Of a DNA stretch of 20,811 bases, positions 1 through 9,842 are shown piece by piece; position 1 is the first letter of the stretch, and every line of letters begins with the position of its first letter. Location of the stretch: positions 7,178-27,988 of the forward strand of contig LSSL01000532.1 of NCBI GenBank assembly GCA_001953115.1. The letters run 5' to 3'. The notes beneath the pieces were generated by a model. It was not told the DNA's origin. It saw nothing but the letters and a program-made list of their open reading frames with translations, and did not search any database. Source of the DNA: Smittium mucronatum (Eukaryota; Kickxellomycota; Harpellomycetes; Harpellales; Legeriomycetaceae). Made by a program: the position numbers and the translations under genes.

Positions 1-512
1 TTTAAAATATTTCAAAGTCTAGTAAAAACTAAAATAAAAAGATAATAAAAAAGAATAAAATATATATTTCATCCCACTCCCCTCTGTCGCTCTAGCGACT
101 CCGTACCCACTGGGCATTGGTTCAAGGTGGATTTCCACGGCTTTCTCAATTTTAGATTGACACCTTTTTTTTATCCTTAGTTTTATTTATTATATACCAT
201 GATTTTATATTCCCGTTAAAAAAAACTTAATTTTTTCTCTAGTAATAACCTCGCTTTTGTCCCAAAAACCCAAAAACGAACTAAATATTAAGTTTAATTA
301 AGTTAAGGTCCTCAATATGGTTTAATTCCTTCACTATTTTCGAAACCAGGCTGGTAATCTCCTTAGTGAGATTTTCTTTCTTTTATGGATTAAGTTGGTA
401 GTCTGTATCAATAATTCTTTTACGTATGACTTTTACATTAAATCCATAAAACATGTTTTTTTTTCGAGGTAATAATCAGAAAAAAATTCTAAGATATAAA
501 AGTGCATATCTA
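1..512. other. AT-rich flank with a GC-rich palindromic island
   Basis: No gene is supported here. Positions 70-145 form a sharp GC-rich island in AT-rich DNA. It contains three compact palindromes: GTCGCT/AGCGAC at 86-99 with a 2-base centre, CCC/GGG at 106-114, and GTGGA/TCCAC at 127-138. A hairpin-like AATCTC/GAGATT pair lies near 356-375. On the minus strand, roughly 290-390 is an open stretch of about 30 codons beginning KKENLTKEITSLVSK, which could belong to the same decayed unit as the open frame at 513-752. I do not recognise a family. The island could be a structured RNA, the end of a retroelement, or a GC cluster. Confidence 0.4.
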
Positions 513-752
513 AAAAAACATCGCGTTGACGTCCCTTAGAGATTTTTCGCACTTGCTGGAGATTTTAGGCTTAACACAGCCATAAAATGTGTCCGTTATG
601 GACGGCAACAGACATTCTGGAGTTCTTTTAAAAAAATATATTTTAATTTCAATAAAATTAATAAAAAATAATGCCTCCTCAAAGTTGTTTTTCGCTCTTC
701 CTGATTGTATATAGTAAAAAATTGTGACCTCAATGCTATCTTGGCTTCTGAA
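513..752 (-). pseudogene. Open minus-strand frame, unidentified possible coding remnant
   Basis: The minus strand is open for 80 codons between a TAG at 755-753 and a TAG at 512-510. There is no ATG until three codons before the end, so this is a fragment and not a complete gene. The downstream half is richer in GC than its surroundings and reads RTPECLLPSITDTFYGCV and then KPKISSKCEKSLRDVN, with three cysteines and a mixed, protein-like composition. The upstream half is rich in F, I, K and N, as expected of AT-rich noncoding DNA. No domain was recognised. At this base composition an open run of 80 codons is expected about twice by chance in a window of this size, so the support is weak. It could be an exon or a retroelement remnant. 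Confidence 0.22.
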
Positions 753-849
753 CTACATATCTTGATCATATTTTTTTTTGGATTATACTAATAAATTAGA
801 TATCTCTAATAAAACATATGCCGGTTTTAAGCTTAATTAGACTTTTAAT

Positions 850-869
850 AAAAAAAAAAAAAAAAAAAA
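850..869. repeat. Poly-A tract (20 bp)
   Basis: An uninterrupted run of 20 A. It may be the tail of a + strand retrotransposed copy lying to its left, or simple slippage. No coding remnant of such a copy was recognised. Confidence 0.8.
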
Positions 870-1122
870 CTTGTATCGCCAATCAATAATATTGCATCTT
901 AGACGAAAATTCGTTTCAGTTCAAACCTAAAAGCTTAAATGTAGCCTTTATCTACAGAAATTAACCTGACTCTAAAAAAAAAATATGTTAAAATGGGTTT
1001 TAGGAAGTGTCAGGACTGAAGACTTAAAGGGCATTTCACTTAATTTTTAAACCTACTAACCTCTGAATTAAAAAATGAGGTTTTTACAAAAATAGTCAAG
1101 GTTTTGAAAGTATTTACAAAAA

Positions 1123-1287
1123 GGTTAGCTAATTATTTTCGACTAAAATGTTTTTGATTCGACTAATTTAAAATCAAATCGACTAAAGCGAATCGAAATA
1201 TATTATATTGAAACAGAATCGACCATTTTTAATAATGTGCTAAGTCAAATCAACTAAATTTCCAAATCAAAATCGACTAAAGCTACC
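1123..1287 (+). repeat. Left TIR of element A, TCGACTA motif cluster
   Basis: At least five copies of a TCGACTA-like motif occur at about 1138, 1159, 1180, 1218 (TCGACCA) and 1271, with an ATCAACTA variant near 1248. They are spaced irregularly at about 20-35 bp. The arm pairs with 3020-3163 in inverted orientation. Confidence 0.6.
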
Positions 1288-1710
1288 CGGTAAAAAATAA
1301 TTGTCATATAATTGGCCAAAATAAAAATGTTCATTGATTTAATTTTCAATTGGTTAATTACATATAGATTTTGTCCAACTGTTATAAGCTATTAGTATTT
1401 GGTAAATTCAATAGAGTGTTCAAATATAATACTGTAAATTTGTTTAAAACATTATAATTTCGTTCATAAGTGTTAGAAATCATTAAGTATCTATTTAGCT
1501 CAAAGAAAATGTTGGAATATATATGACGCGTGGGATATACCAAGTTTTCTAACTAAAAAAACACCAACCAAAACACTTCTGATACTATGAGTTAAGTCGA
1601 ATTAAACATCATTTAAGAAACTATTTGTATTATTTAGCGCTACAATTTTATTCACATAATAATTCTAAAAAAATTATAATTGGTATCAACCTAACATCAA
1701 TATCCTGAAC

Positions 1711-2100
1711 GCTTTATGTTGTGTGTTGTGTGTATTATTGTTTATTATGTATATTATACTATGTATAATGTAATGTCTTATGTATACATACTGTGTGATA
1801 ATTATATTTTATGCGCATTATACTGTATTTATGTGTTATGTGTTATGTTATAATTATTATGCTGTGTATTTTATTGTGTGTGTTGTATGTTATATTGGGT
1901 GAGCAGTGTCTTTGTGTAGTATAAAGTTTGAGTTAAGCAATATGGTTTATGTGGTATTGTTTATGAGATTTTTAGTTTGTATTTTATTTTGTGTTTTGAG
2001 TTGTACGTTGTTATTTATTCATAATTTGCTGTGTATAGTGAGTATAACGTAGTATGCTGATTGTATTGTGCTCGGAACTTTGTGCATTCTGTAGTATTTT
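1711..2100. repeat. TG-rich cryptic satellite tract
   Basis: The + strand is made of TGTGT, TTATG and TATTAT words (for example GTTGTGTGTTGTGTGTATT and TATGTGTTATGTGTTATG) and is nearly free of C. No fixed repeat unit could be set, so it resembles a degenerate microsatellite or cryptic simple repeat. It forms part of the interior of TIR element A and contains no open frame of note. Confidence 0.65.
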
Positions 2101-3019
2101 ATGCTTTCTTCACTTTTAGCTCAATTTGTCTAGACTTTCATTAAAAAACATGGGCTTGCACTACTCTTAATATAAACGTTATTATTCTATGACTAAGTAT
2201 ATATACATTATTTTGAATAAAGACATCGACTTTAACCCTTTGTCAAATTATCTGGTATATAAATCCTAATGCTATCGCATCATTAATTAAAATTTTGTAT
2301 GATCCATTTATGATTATAAAACTGGTTTTAACTTGATAAATTTTATTTAATTGAAATTGAAAAAAAAAGTCCTAAATTTCTTTTTATGTCACTGAAATTC
2401 TTACACTTAATTTATAATAAGTATTGTATTTTTTTTATCTTTTTAAGAATTCCGTCATTTTTTGGTTTATAATAAATCTAGTAGAAATTGCACTGGCAAT
2501 TTTTGTGTATAAGAGGAAAATAAGCCTTTAAACTAGATATATATTTTTTTATTTACCAATTTTCATTTATAGCTAAATAATTCTTAATTTTGGTTTCACA
2601 TATTGACATATGGGAGTTTCTTTTCAAGACCAGACTTTTTTTTACTGTGCAAACTACTGGCTACACTTGTATCTATTTAAAACCAGAGAATAAAAATAAA
2701 AAAACATACTGGCTCTAATAAATTACAACACTTTGCCAGTAAAAAATCAGCCTCTAAAATTCATATTTTGAATTACTAAATAACTCTATATTTTATCTTA
2801 GTACCATATTTCCAAATTAGAAAAGTAGTAAAAATTTAGTATGAAAGTGTCCGCTCTCAAAAATAATCTTCCATATGTTCAATGTGCGTTAAAATTTACT
2901 TATCCAATAATTTTCGCAAAGAAATTTTATCATATTTTTGAGTTTTTCATTTTAGATACTGAAAAATTTATAATTCGATTTACTGGTTGAATATTTTTAC
3001 ATTTAATATAAACTTTTTA

Positions 3020-3163
3020 ATATGGAAAATAGTCGATTTTAATATGTGAAATTAGTCTATTAAGCTTAAAAAAGCATACAAAATAGTGTATTTTGATTTT
3101 TTTAGTCGATTTTATTTCAAATTAGCCGATTGTATTAAAAAATATTCGATTTAATTTCATTTT
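3020..3163 (-). repeat. Right TIR of element A, TAGTCGATT motif cluster
   Basis: TAGTCGATTTTA occurs near 3031 and again near 3104, with diverged forms TAGCCGATT (3123) and ATTCGATTTAA (3144). The cluster is the reverse-complement counterpart of 1123-1287. It directly abuts the next TIR element at 3164. Confidence 0.6.
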
Positions 3164-3470
3164 GGTAGTTGAAATACTTTTGTCCTTACAAAAGTAGTCA
3201 AATTTTCAAAATATTATTAAAACTAGTCAGATTAGTTAACGCGATTTCAAATTGGGGAATAAAAGTTAGTTTTGTTTGAGAAATATAAATAAGGCAGCTC
3301 ACAGGAAAAATAGCTACGGCTCATTGTCATTTTTATTATCCATTGGTCCAGTCTATATTATCTATATAAATTCTACACCCCTTTTTTCCTTTAGAAAAAG
3401 AAAATCGGTCCCTATTTTGGATTTAAAGGTTTTATATATCATATTTATAGATAACCGACTACTTTTATTC
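3164..3470 (+). repeat. Left TIR of element B
   Basis: It begins GGTAGTTGAAATAC. It aligns to the reverse complement of 4440-4745 with small indels only. Its inner end is uncertain because similarity fades gradually after about 3450. Confidence 0.75.
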
Positions 3471-4439
3471 CTTAAAAATACTATAACTAATCGAGATTTT
3501 TGAATTCTTTATCACTTTATTAGATTTAAAATTGGCGATTTAAAGTCTTTTTGAGAATAAATTTATTCCAGTAAATAAACCTGAAGAATAATTACAATAA
3601 TGAATTATTTTAATAGTTAGATTCAAAATATTCTTTTTAAATATAAAAAGATAGGTATCATGAAATGATAGTGGGCTCGTGTAATTAATTTTATTTTTTA
3701 ATGTACCTGAGGCCCTCAGTATGCTAAAAACTTTGCACATCCTTAATAATAATGCATTTTATAATGATATAAAAATTCTTTATCTATTTTTTAATATTAG
3801 CACAAAGATTGTTTTTCATCTTTTGTAAAATTAGTATTTTTGTCACAAATACCTTATTTTAGAGCATTTTGTTTTTTTTTTTTTGTTTAATTATGTTTAC
3901 TAAAAAAGACTCATATTTTGAAATGAAAATTTGATGACCTAAAATTTACAAATTTTCAATTTGAAAATTATAGTTGATGTGTAATTGAAATAATAATTTT
4001 TTAATGGTGAATACATAGATATATATCAAACCTTGCAAAATCGGTGATACTTGTCAAAACTAACAATAAAAATACCCTATTATAGCACCAATTTTAAACT
4101 AGACAATAAATTTCTATCTGTGAACAGATTATGAAAGGTAGTTTTTCTGACATTTAGAACGTTGGGATTAAAGAGATTGGAATAAATTAATTTTTGTTAT
4201 ATTCAAGAAAGTGGTGGCGTTATTAAATTAAACTTAGATGGAATTCAATTGGAAATATTACGCAAATTGAGAAACATAGTATAGGGTATGAGGGAGGGGT
4301 ATTTATGCACAGGGCACGTTAAAGCTTTAAAAAATGAAGAAAAATAGACAAAAATACAAAAAACATACAATGCTATGAATGAGTAGTTAAGAGTGGTTTT
4401 TGATAAAATTTATTATCTTTTCAGAGTTAAACGTCACAT

Positions 4440-4745
4440 TTTTTAAAACAGTCAGATGAATTTTAAATATTATATAAAAAATTTAGCCCAAAAATAGGGG
4501 CTCTTTTTCTTTTTCTAAAGCAAAATAGGGATGAAGTATAATTTGCTTAGAGAATATAGACTAGGCCAACTGATAATAAAAATGACAATGTGCCGTGAAT
4601 TTTTGCTCTATGAGCTATCTTATTTACATTTCTCAAATAAAACTAGCTTTTATTCGCCTATTTGAAATCACGTTAATTAATTTGACTAGTTTTGATATTT
4701 TTTTGAAAATTTTACTATTTTTGTATTACCCCTTAAAAAATTACC
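4440..4745 (-). repeat. Right TIR of element B
   Basis: Read on the minus strand it begins GGTAATTTTTTAAGGGG at 4745. It matches the left arm through the shared block ending CTTTAGAAAAAGAAAA. Confidence 0.75.
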
Positions 4746-5222
4746 ATCCTGTAAAAACAAATTATTTTTGCAAAAAAAACATGTTTTTTTTTAATTTTTC
4801 AATTTTGGAATTTTATTGGTCAAAAATCATTCTAAATGTCTCGTAGATGAACTTTCCTGTATTCTTTAGTTATGCCACCTTTTTAGGGATATAATTAGGA
4901 TTATTTAAAGTATTTAAACAACAATTTTTGTATCTTGTAAATCAAGCCACTTTAAAAAGGTTATTTTGTCAGGGCTGAAGGCCATCACGACATTTCTTCT
5001 ACTGGGGCAAACTATTAAAAGCCAGGATTAAAAAAGAAATGGCCAGTAAAAATAAAGAATTTTATTTTAATACGCACTTTTTTAAAAGCGAATAATTGAA
5101 AAAAATTTGTGACCAAAAGTATGCGAACTCTCTCTCTCTCTCTTTTGAAAAGAAATAAATTAAACGACCAAAAAATCTTTTAAATATTTACATTATATTT
5201 CCTTGAAAAGCTAAAGCAAAAA
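4746..5222. other. AT-rich spacer with a (CT)8 microsatellite
   Basis: No gene is visible. A 14-bp word, TGTCAGGGCTGAAG, at 4967-4980 recurs with one difference at 1008-1021 in the same orientation. A perfect (CT)8 run lies at 5128-5143. The right part may hold the 5' untranslated region of the LINE that starts at 5223. Confidence 0.5.
5128..5143. repeat. (CT)8 microsatellite
   Basis: A perfect 16-bp dinucleotide run, the only clean dinucleotide CT repeat seen in the window. Confidence 0.9.
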
Positions 5223-6690
5223 ATGGATACTACGAATAAAAGTATCCAAAATGTGCACACCCCAAGCTGGACTAGCGTTATTAGTTCTAGAATTAAACCA
5301 CCTGAAAAGAATAAAAAAAATCAAAAATAAGTTCAAACCTTATCTTTAGCTTAAATGACTACAGGAAATAATCTTATAAAAAGGAAAATTCTATGCCTAG
5401 GTGTGACAAAAACTTAAACTAGATCTGTCGTTATTAGATATTAATGAAAGTATCTAATATTTCGCTGAAAATAATTAACCCAGTTTGGAGAAATTCAAAC
5501 ATTTTTTCAAATATAAAACCGTCGTAAAATACTATTTTTAAAATTTATAAAAGATAACGATCTGAAAAACGCAAAAAAGATCGAAATATCCTAAAGTGGA
5601 AAAAAGTTGGATCTTATAGAGGTTATAGAATCCTCTAAATAATTTAAAAATATCACAATAACTTCATATAGAGGCTTTAGTATATGGGAAGTAGCTTATA
5701 AAGCACACGAAGAGTTCTCAAAGATTGGTGAATTGATGGATACTACTGCACTAAAATAATAAAAAATCAGCGCGTCTTCATCAAAAAGCATTAAAATAAT
5801 ACTAAAAATAAAAATAAACTATCAAACTACCAAACTATTTGGAAATTATGGGCGCAAAAGTATTGCTTCTTTGGAAAGGATCCCAAAAAATATGCAATAC
5901 TAAAAAAAAAAATCGAACGCCGGAAAAATAAATATTAAGAATTGAAAAAAAAAATCAAAAAAAATCAAAAAGACCAAGAAATTCGTGCTAGAAAACCATA
6001 AAAAAAATATTCAAGAAAGAAATATAAATGAAATACTAGAATAGGTGCAATACACTACTATTTATTCTAATGAAAACTCGTAAAGCTTCGAAAATAATTT
6101 TAAAATATATGTTCTGGAAAAGCTTAAGTCAATAGTCCCTTTTCCAAACATACTACCAGAACCTAAAAGTAAATTTATTTAAGAAAATAATATTACAAAG
6201 AAATCCAAATAAAAAATCTTTGAAAAGAATTTCGACTGAATTTGAATATTAAGACTCGGAAAAAACTAGCATTTCAAGAAGGAACTATAATCAAGCCCGA
6301 CCCTAAAAAATTTATCTAAATTTAAAAATAATAACAGTAAAGTTAGAAGTACCTACAAAAAAAATTCAAAAGTTTAAGATAAAAAACATAAATCAACAGA
6401 GAGAAATCGATGCAATCGACAAAATGAAAAAAAATCCAGAGTCAGTAGTAAATTATTTCAATTCAGAAAAATCGATAGAAAAAGAAAGAATATAGAAAAT
6501 AGGGGTAAACTGGAGGGAACTGTCTCAACTGAAGTAGAAATGGAACTTATTTAAATTCTTCATTTTAATATATTTGAGTAAAAAATATGCATATATACAT
6601 AAAAATAAGGAAAATGTAACTAAAACAACTTTCAACGTGAAAGAAATAGCCAGGAGCAAAAAAATAGCAGGCTATTTAAATTTCTGAAAA
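5223..6690 (+). pseudogene. LINE ORF1 remnant (gag-like, poorly preserved)
   Basis: The ATG at 5223 opens 35 codons beginning MDTTNKSIQNVHTPSWTSVI and ending at the TAA at 5328. Beyond that, legible pieces are scattered over three frames, for example ITSYRGFSIWEVAYKAHEEF near 5658-5718. In the LINE family ORF1 encodes an RNA-binding protein that packages the transcript. I see no CCHC zinc knuckle and no RRM motif, so the identification rests on position upstream of the endonuclease and on the plausible start. The stretch is A-rich on the + strand, as are LINE coding strands in AT-rich genomes. Individual domain limits cannot be set. Confidence 0.45.
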
Positions 6691-6698
6691 GGGTGGTA

Positions 6699-7240
6699 AA
6701 GCCAGAAATCATCTGTCTTCAAGGAATAAACATTAAAACTTTAATAAGCAATTCCGTACTAACTACTGATAAGAAATGATATCATGGTCGAAATATAAAG
6801 CTAAAATTATTAATATTAACAAATATAATTATTTTAAAGAAAAATTTTCTTCGATGGTAGAATCAAAGTCGCAATTATTGAAACAGAAGTTAAAAAAATA
6901 AGGGTAGTGAGCCTATATCTACCAAAAAATAAACGCGGAAGGAAAATCCTATTAGCTTTCACTAATGAAAAACTAATTTATGGTAAAGATATAGACGAAG
7001 AAATTATAATTTTGGGCAATATGAATATGGCCGAAGATTAAATAAATGATAGGTCCTCGTCTATAATAAAAAATCAAAAAATAATTGGGGGCATGAAGGA
7101 TCTAAAAAAAGTATTTGGACTATCAAATTTATTAAGCAAATTGAATGGAGATGGCATAATATATATCTGGTAAGAATATTATAATTGGTATAAATCAAGA
7201 ATAGATCATATTTTTATATCCAATTACGTTCTCCAAAAAA
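6699..7240 (+). pseudogene. LINE endonuclease (EEP / exonuclease III-like) remnant
   Basis: This is the apurinic-type endonuclease that nicks target DNA in LINE retrotransposition. At 6699 the frame reads KPEIICLQGINIK, matching the ICLQE motif with the catalytic Glu changed to Gly. From 6850 to 7038 an open stretch of 63 codons starts FDGRIKVAIIETEVKK and contains VVSLYLP, the usual beta-strand after the active site, then IIILGNMNMAED, the counterpart of the GDFN motif with Asp changed to Asn and Phe to Met. The C-terminal motif SRIDHIFIS lies at 7195-7221, matching the SDH/DHI box with the catalytic His kept. A TAA follows at 7039. Frames change between these blocks, so small indels are present. 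Loss of the Glu and of the motif Asp would inactivate the enzyme even without the stops. Confidence 0.88.
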
Positions 7241-7965
7241 TTTAAAATAACGGAAAAAACATCAATATAATTCACAGATCATAAATGTATTACTTTCATA
7301 ATTTATAATTGGCAAAAAAACAGAATATTCTACACAAATAATTGAAAGCTTAACTTAAGCTTGCTTCAAAGCCCGCAAGTTTCGACTTAGATTATTAAAA
7401 ATACTAAAAATAAAATGCAAAATTATAGATTAATGGGATTAAATCATGCACAAATTTAAAGAGGCGTTTATTAATTTGGGAAAATTAAATTCTAGCAAAG
7501 CTCAAATTTATTGACCAAAATTGACAAATAAAACATAAAGCACGCTAATAAAAAGAAAAAAAATGCTTGCACAGCTGAAATACAGCTTTACAACAAAGTA
7601 ATACTAGTCAATAAAACGAAACAAAAAGAAAAAAAAGAAAAAACCGGATGGAATGATTTTTTGCTCTCGAAATGATTGGACAAAAAAAGGTGAAAGGTCT
7701 AACAAGTTTTGTTTGGATTGTTAAAAAAAAAATGAAAAAATGAAAAAATGAGATAAATTACATAAAAATAATGGTAAATTAATAACAGATAAGTACGAAA
7801 TTAACGAAATATGCCATTGATTTTGTTCTAACCTTTTTAATTAGGTCAAAACCCACATAAATATCCAAAATATACTAAGTGAATACATAAAAAAAGGTTA
7901 AATCGAATGGGCTCACTAATGTAAAATAAGGATGTAGATATAGAAGAAATGGATATTTAAATTGT
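7241..7965 (+). pseudogene. LINE linker between endonuclease and reverse transcriptase
   Basis: The stretch keeps the A-rich + strand composition of the LINE but no motif can be read with confidence. In intact elements of this group it encodes the linker and N-terminal extension of the reverse transcriptase. Stops are frequent in all frames. Confidence 0.5.
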
Positions 7966-8894
7966 CAGTTTTCCCAACAATAAATCACCAGGACCAGATG
8001 ACTTTTATTTTGAGTTTTAAAAAATATAAAATAATAATGGTAAAGTATTTGAAAATATTGTTTAATAATAATATCGAAATGAGTAAATGGAACAAAAACA
8101 TAGGAGGATAGCTAATATCCCTCATTCAAAAAAAAATGGCTACTAATAAAGTTTAAAAAATTATATGCAATAACTCTATCTAATACCAATGAAAAAATAT
8201 ACACCAAAATTAATCAAATGAACCACAAAAAGTCATTGGGGCAATAATAAATTAAAATCAATCAAGTTCCACAAAAAAAGGATTTTTTTGATAATATACA
8301 CTCATCTATCTTATTATTTGAAAACAGTAAAATTAAATCGGAAATTAAAAACGGAACATGCTATTATTGGACCAATAAGAATCATATGAAGGATTCAACT
8401 GGGTCTATCTATTCATTTTCCTAGAAAAATTCTGAATTGGCCTTTCGTTTATAGAAAAAATAATAAAAACATATTATGTGTCAAAAAAAATCAATTAATA
8501 TTAATGCAGAAAAAACCAGACCAATTTATATCAAGCAAGAAAAAAGACAGCATGCCCCATTATCTCCACTACTGTATAATTTTATAATATAACCACTAAT
8601 ATTGATGATTGAAAAAAATGTTCCAGGAATACCAATAGCAAATAAAGGTTTCAAAATCCTAGCATAAACAGATGAATTAATATTTGGAATTAATAAATGT
8701 ACTGAAGATGAAATAATAAATAGAGAGCTTTAGCTCCATTCTTTAGCTTTTAATTCTAAAATTAATTTGGTGAAAACAATATCTCTAAAAATAGGTTCCA
8801 CAAAAAACAACTGGTTAGATAGCAAGTGTCTGCCACGAAGAGAGGCATTTAAATATCTAGAAATTATTTTTAACCCGGAAGGGATTTCGTATAA
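7966..8894 (+). pseudogene. LINE reverse transcriptase (palm and fingers) remnant
   Basis: This is the RNA-directed DNA polymerase that copies the LINE transcript at the nicked target. Motifs appear in family order: FPNNKSPGPDDF at about 7969 (block 1); WNKNIGG, a stop, then LISLIQKKMATNK near 8088 (block 2); QHAPLSPLLYNF at 8548, corresponding to QGDPLSPLLYN; and FKILA, a stop, then TDELIF at 8650-8685, corresponding to the YADD active site with Tyr to stop, Ala to Thr and the second Asp to Glu. Downstream, FNSKINLVKT and FKYLEIIFNPEG match the conserved blocks after the active site (LN..KT and F.YLG). The frame stays open for long runs between single stops, and a frameshift near 8890 leads into the next block. 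Clearly inactive. Confidence 0.92.
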
Positions 8895-9285
8895 ATGAAA
8901 TTAAGAATAATTGCAAAAAATATCACAAAAAAGATAAATTGCTGGGGTAACAGGAAAATTTTGCTTAAAGGGAAGTTTATAATGACAAAAAAAAAATTAT
9001 TTTTAAAATTATGGTTTGAGACACACGTAATACCCTTTGAAAAGGATTTTATATCATTGGTTAAAAAAAAGGAAAATAACTTTATTTGGAGCATTAAAAA
9101 AGCTCAGATCAAGTTAAAAACTATTGACTTGGGAAAAAAATGGTGGCCTTGGACTATTAAACGTAGAAGATGAATCAAAAATCCTCTTCATGAAATGGAA
9201 AAATGACCTGATTGGAAATAAAAAATGTATCTGGAGAAAATATGCGTCGAATAGCTTCCAATTAATATCCGATAATTACACATAA
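8895..9285 (+). pseudogene. LINE RT thumb / connection region remnant
   Basis: From 8895 the frame reads MKLRIIAKNITKKINCWGNR followed by LLKGKFIM, the usual W..R.LSLKGK block after the palm, then LWFETHVIPF and NNFIWSIKKAQIK. This corresponds to the thumb and the F.W motif of LINE proteins. After a frameshift near 9140 another frame is open to the TAA at 9283 and begins NGGLGLLNVEDESKILFMKW, the conserved GGLGL.N.E.Q..A motif. The two pieces overlap slightly and together give a continuous match to the family, showing one small indel. The open frames on the opposite strand here are shadows of this coding strand. Confidence 0.85.
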
Positions 9286-9842
9286 GATGAAAATTACCAT
9301 AGTATATTGGTTAAAAAAACAAAAAAAAAATGAAATGATTTCCTCCAATGTGGAGAGAAGAAATAAAAATATCAAAAGAAACATACTAAATAGATTATTA
9401 TATATATACAACTGGACATAAGAAAAAATCCAAATTCTTGGGCTAAAGAAATTAAACAAAATACTCAGAATTAACCCGACTAAGAAAGAAAAATTGTGGC
9501 TATCTAAAAATAAAATAACTAGTTGTGGTGAACTTAAAGCAAACATCTATTTAATATGGGAGGATTATTCGGTTTATATATAAATAGTATCAAAATAAAA
9601 AATAAAAAATAAACAAAAAAACAATAATATTCAATATAGACTCAACGCATAAGCATTAATGGTTCGAAAAATAATTCATCCACATTTCTAAAATACATTC
9701 AGAAAACTTCAAGATTGATAATCAACCAATAGATAAATGGGAAAATTTTTCTGTCAGAAAAATTATTCGCTTAGAATATAGAAAGAAGCCAATATTTTTG
9801 TAGAAATGGGATAATATTGGTAAATCAATCAATATCGAACCG
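9286..9842 (+). pseudogene. LINE spacer before zf-RVT, weakly legible
   Basis: The stretch continues the LINE coding strand. Short pieces such as LKKLNKILRINPTKKEKLWL (about 9444-9500) and IYLIWEDYSVYI (about 9545-9580) can be read, but stops are common. The long open minus-strand frame here is rich in F and L and is the antisense of the A-rich coding strand. Confidence 0.5.

Larger units (their letters stand above)
1123..3163. mobile_element. Degenerate TIR element A (non-autonomous DNA transposon)
   Basis: The left arm (about 1123-1287) and right arm (about 3020-3163) are imperfect inverted repeats. The best-matching block is 1155-1210 against the reverse complement of 3079-3133, about 80% alike by eye, including GACTAATTT and AAATCGACTAAA. 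Each arm contains several copies of a short motif, AATCGACTAA in the left arm and TTAGTCGATT in the right arm, so the arms look like tandemly repeated terminal repeats. The interior has no recognisable coding sequence and carries a TG-rich tract (1711-2100). The left end is set at a GG, as in the other TIR elements here, but no target-site duplication was found. The boundaries are approximate. Long, repeat-filled TIRs are known from Mutator-like and foldback elements; assignment to a superfamily is inference. Confidence 0.55.
3164..4745. mobile_element. TIR element B (non-autonomous, long TIRs)
   Basis: The segment 3164-3470 is a clear imperfect inverted copy of about 4440-4745. Long shared words include GATTTCAAAT, TTTGAGAAAT, ATTGTCATTTTTATTATC, AGTCTATATT and CTTTAGAAAAAGAAAA. 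Identity is roughly 80% by hand alignment over about 300 bp. Both termini begin GGTA when read inward, a start similar to the GGT of the 16091-17478 element. The interior (about 3470-4440) is AT-rich and contains no recognisable protein, so this is probably a non-autonomous MITE or foldback-type copy. Ten-base flanks do not match well, so no target-site duplication is claimed. Short open frames inside both arms are by-products of the repeat and are not called as genes. Confidence 0.75.

Noticed and set aside
91..131. Possible tRNA or SINE with a B box (GGTTCAAGG)
   Set aside because: The A-box-like word is only about 15 bp upstream and mismatches the consensus, and no cloverleaf could be formed.
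1123..3163. CRISPR-like array from the recurring TCGACTA words
   Set aside because: Copies are short, diverged and irregularly spaced, arranged in opposite orientation at two ends; the genome is eukaryotic.
3276..3503. Open + strand frame of 75 codons
   Set aside because: It lies within the left TIR of element B, starts at TTG and has no motif; it is a by-product of the repeat.
4595..4846. Open + strand frame of 83 codons
   Set aside because: It overlaps the right TIR of element B and is rich in F, I, L and N as expected from AT-rich DNA.
8870..9546. Two long hydrophobic minus-strand open frames resembling membrane proteins
   Set aside because: They are antisense of the A-rich LINE coding strand; Lys and Asn codons read backwards give Phe, Leu and Ile.
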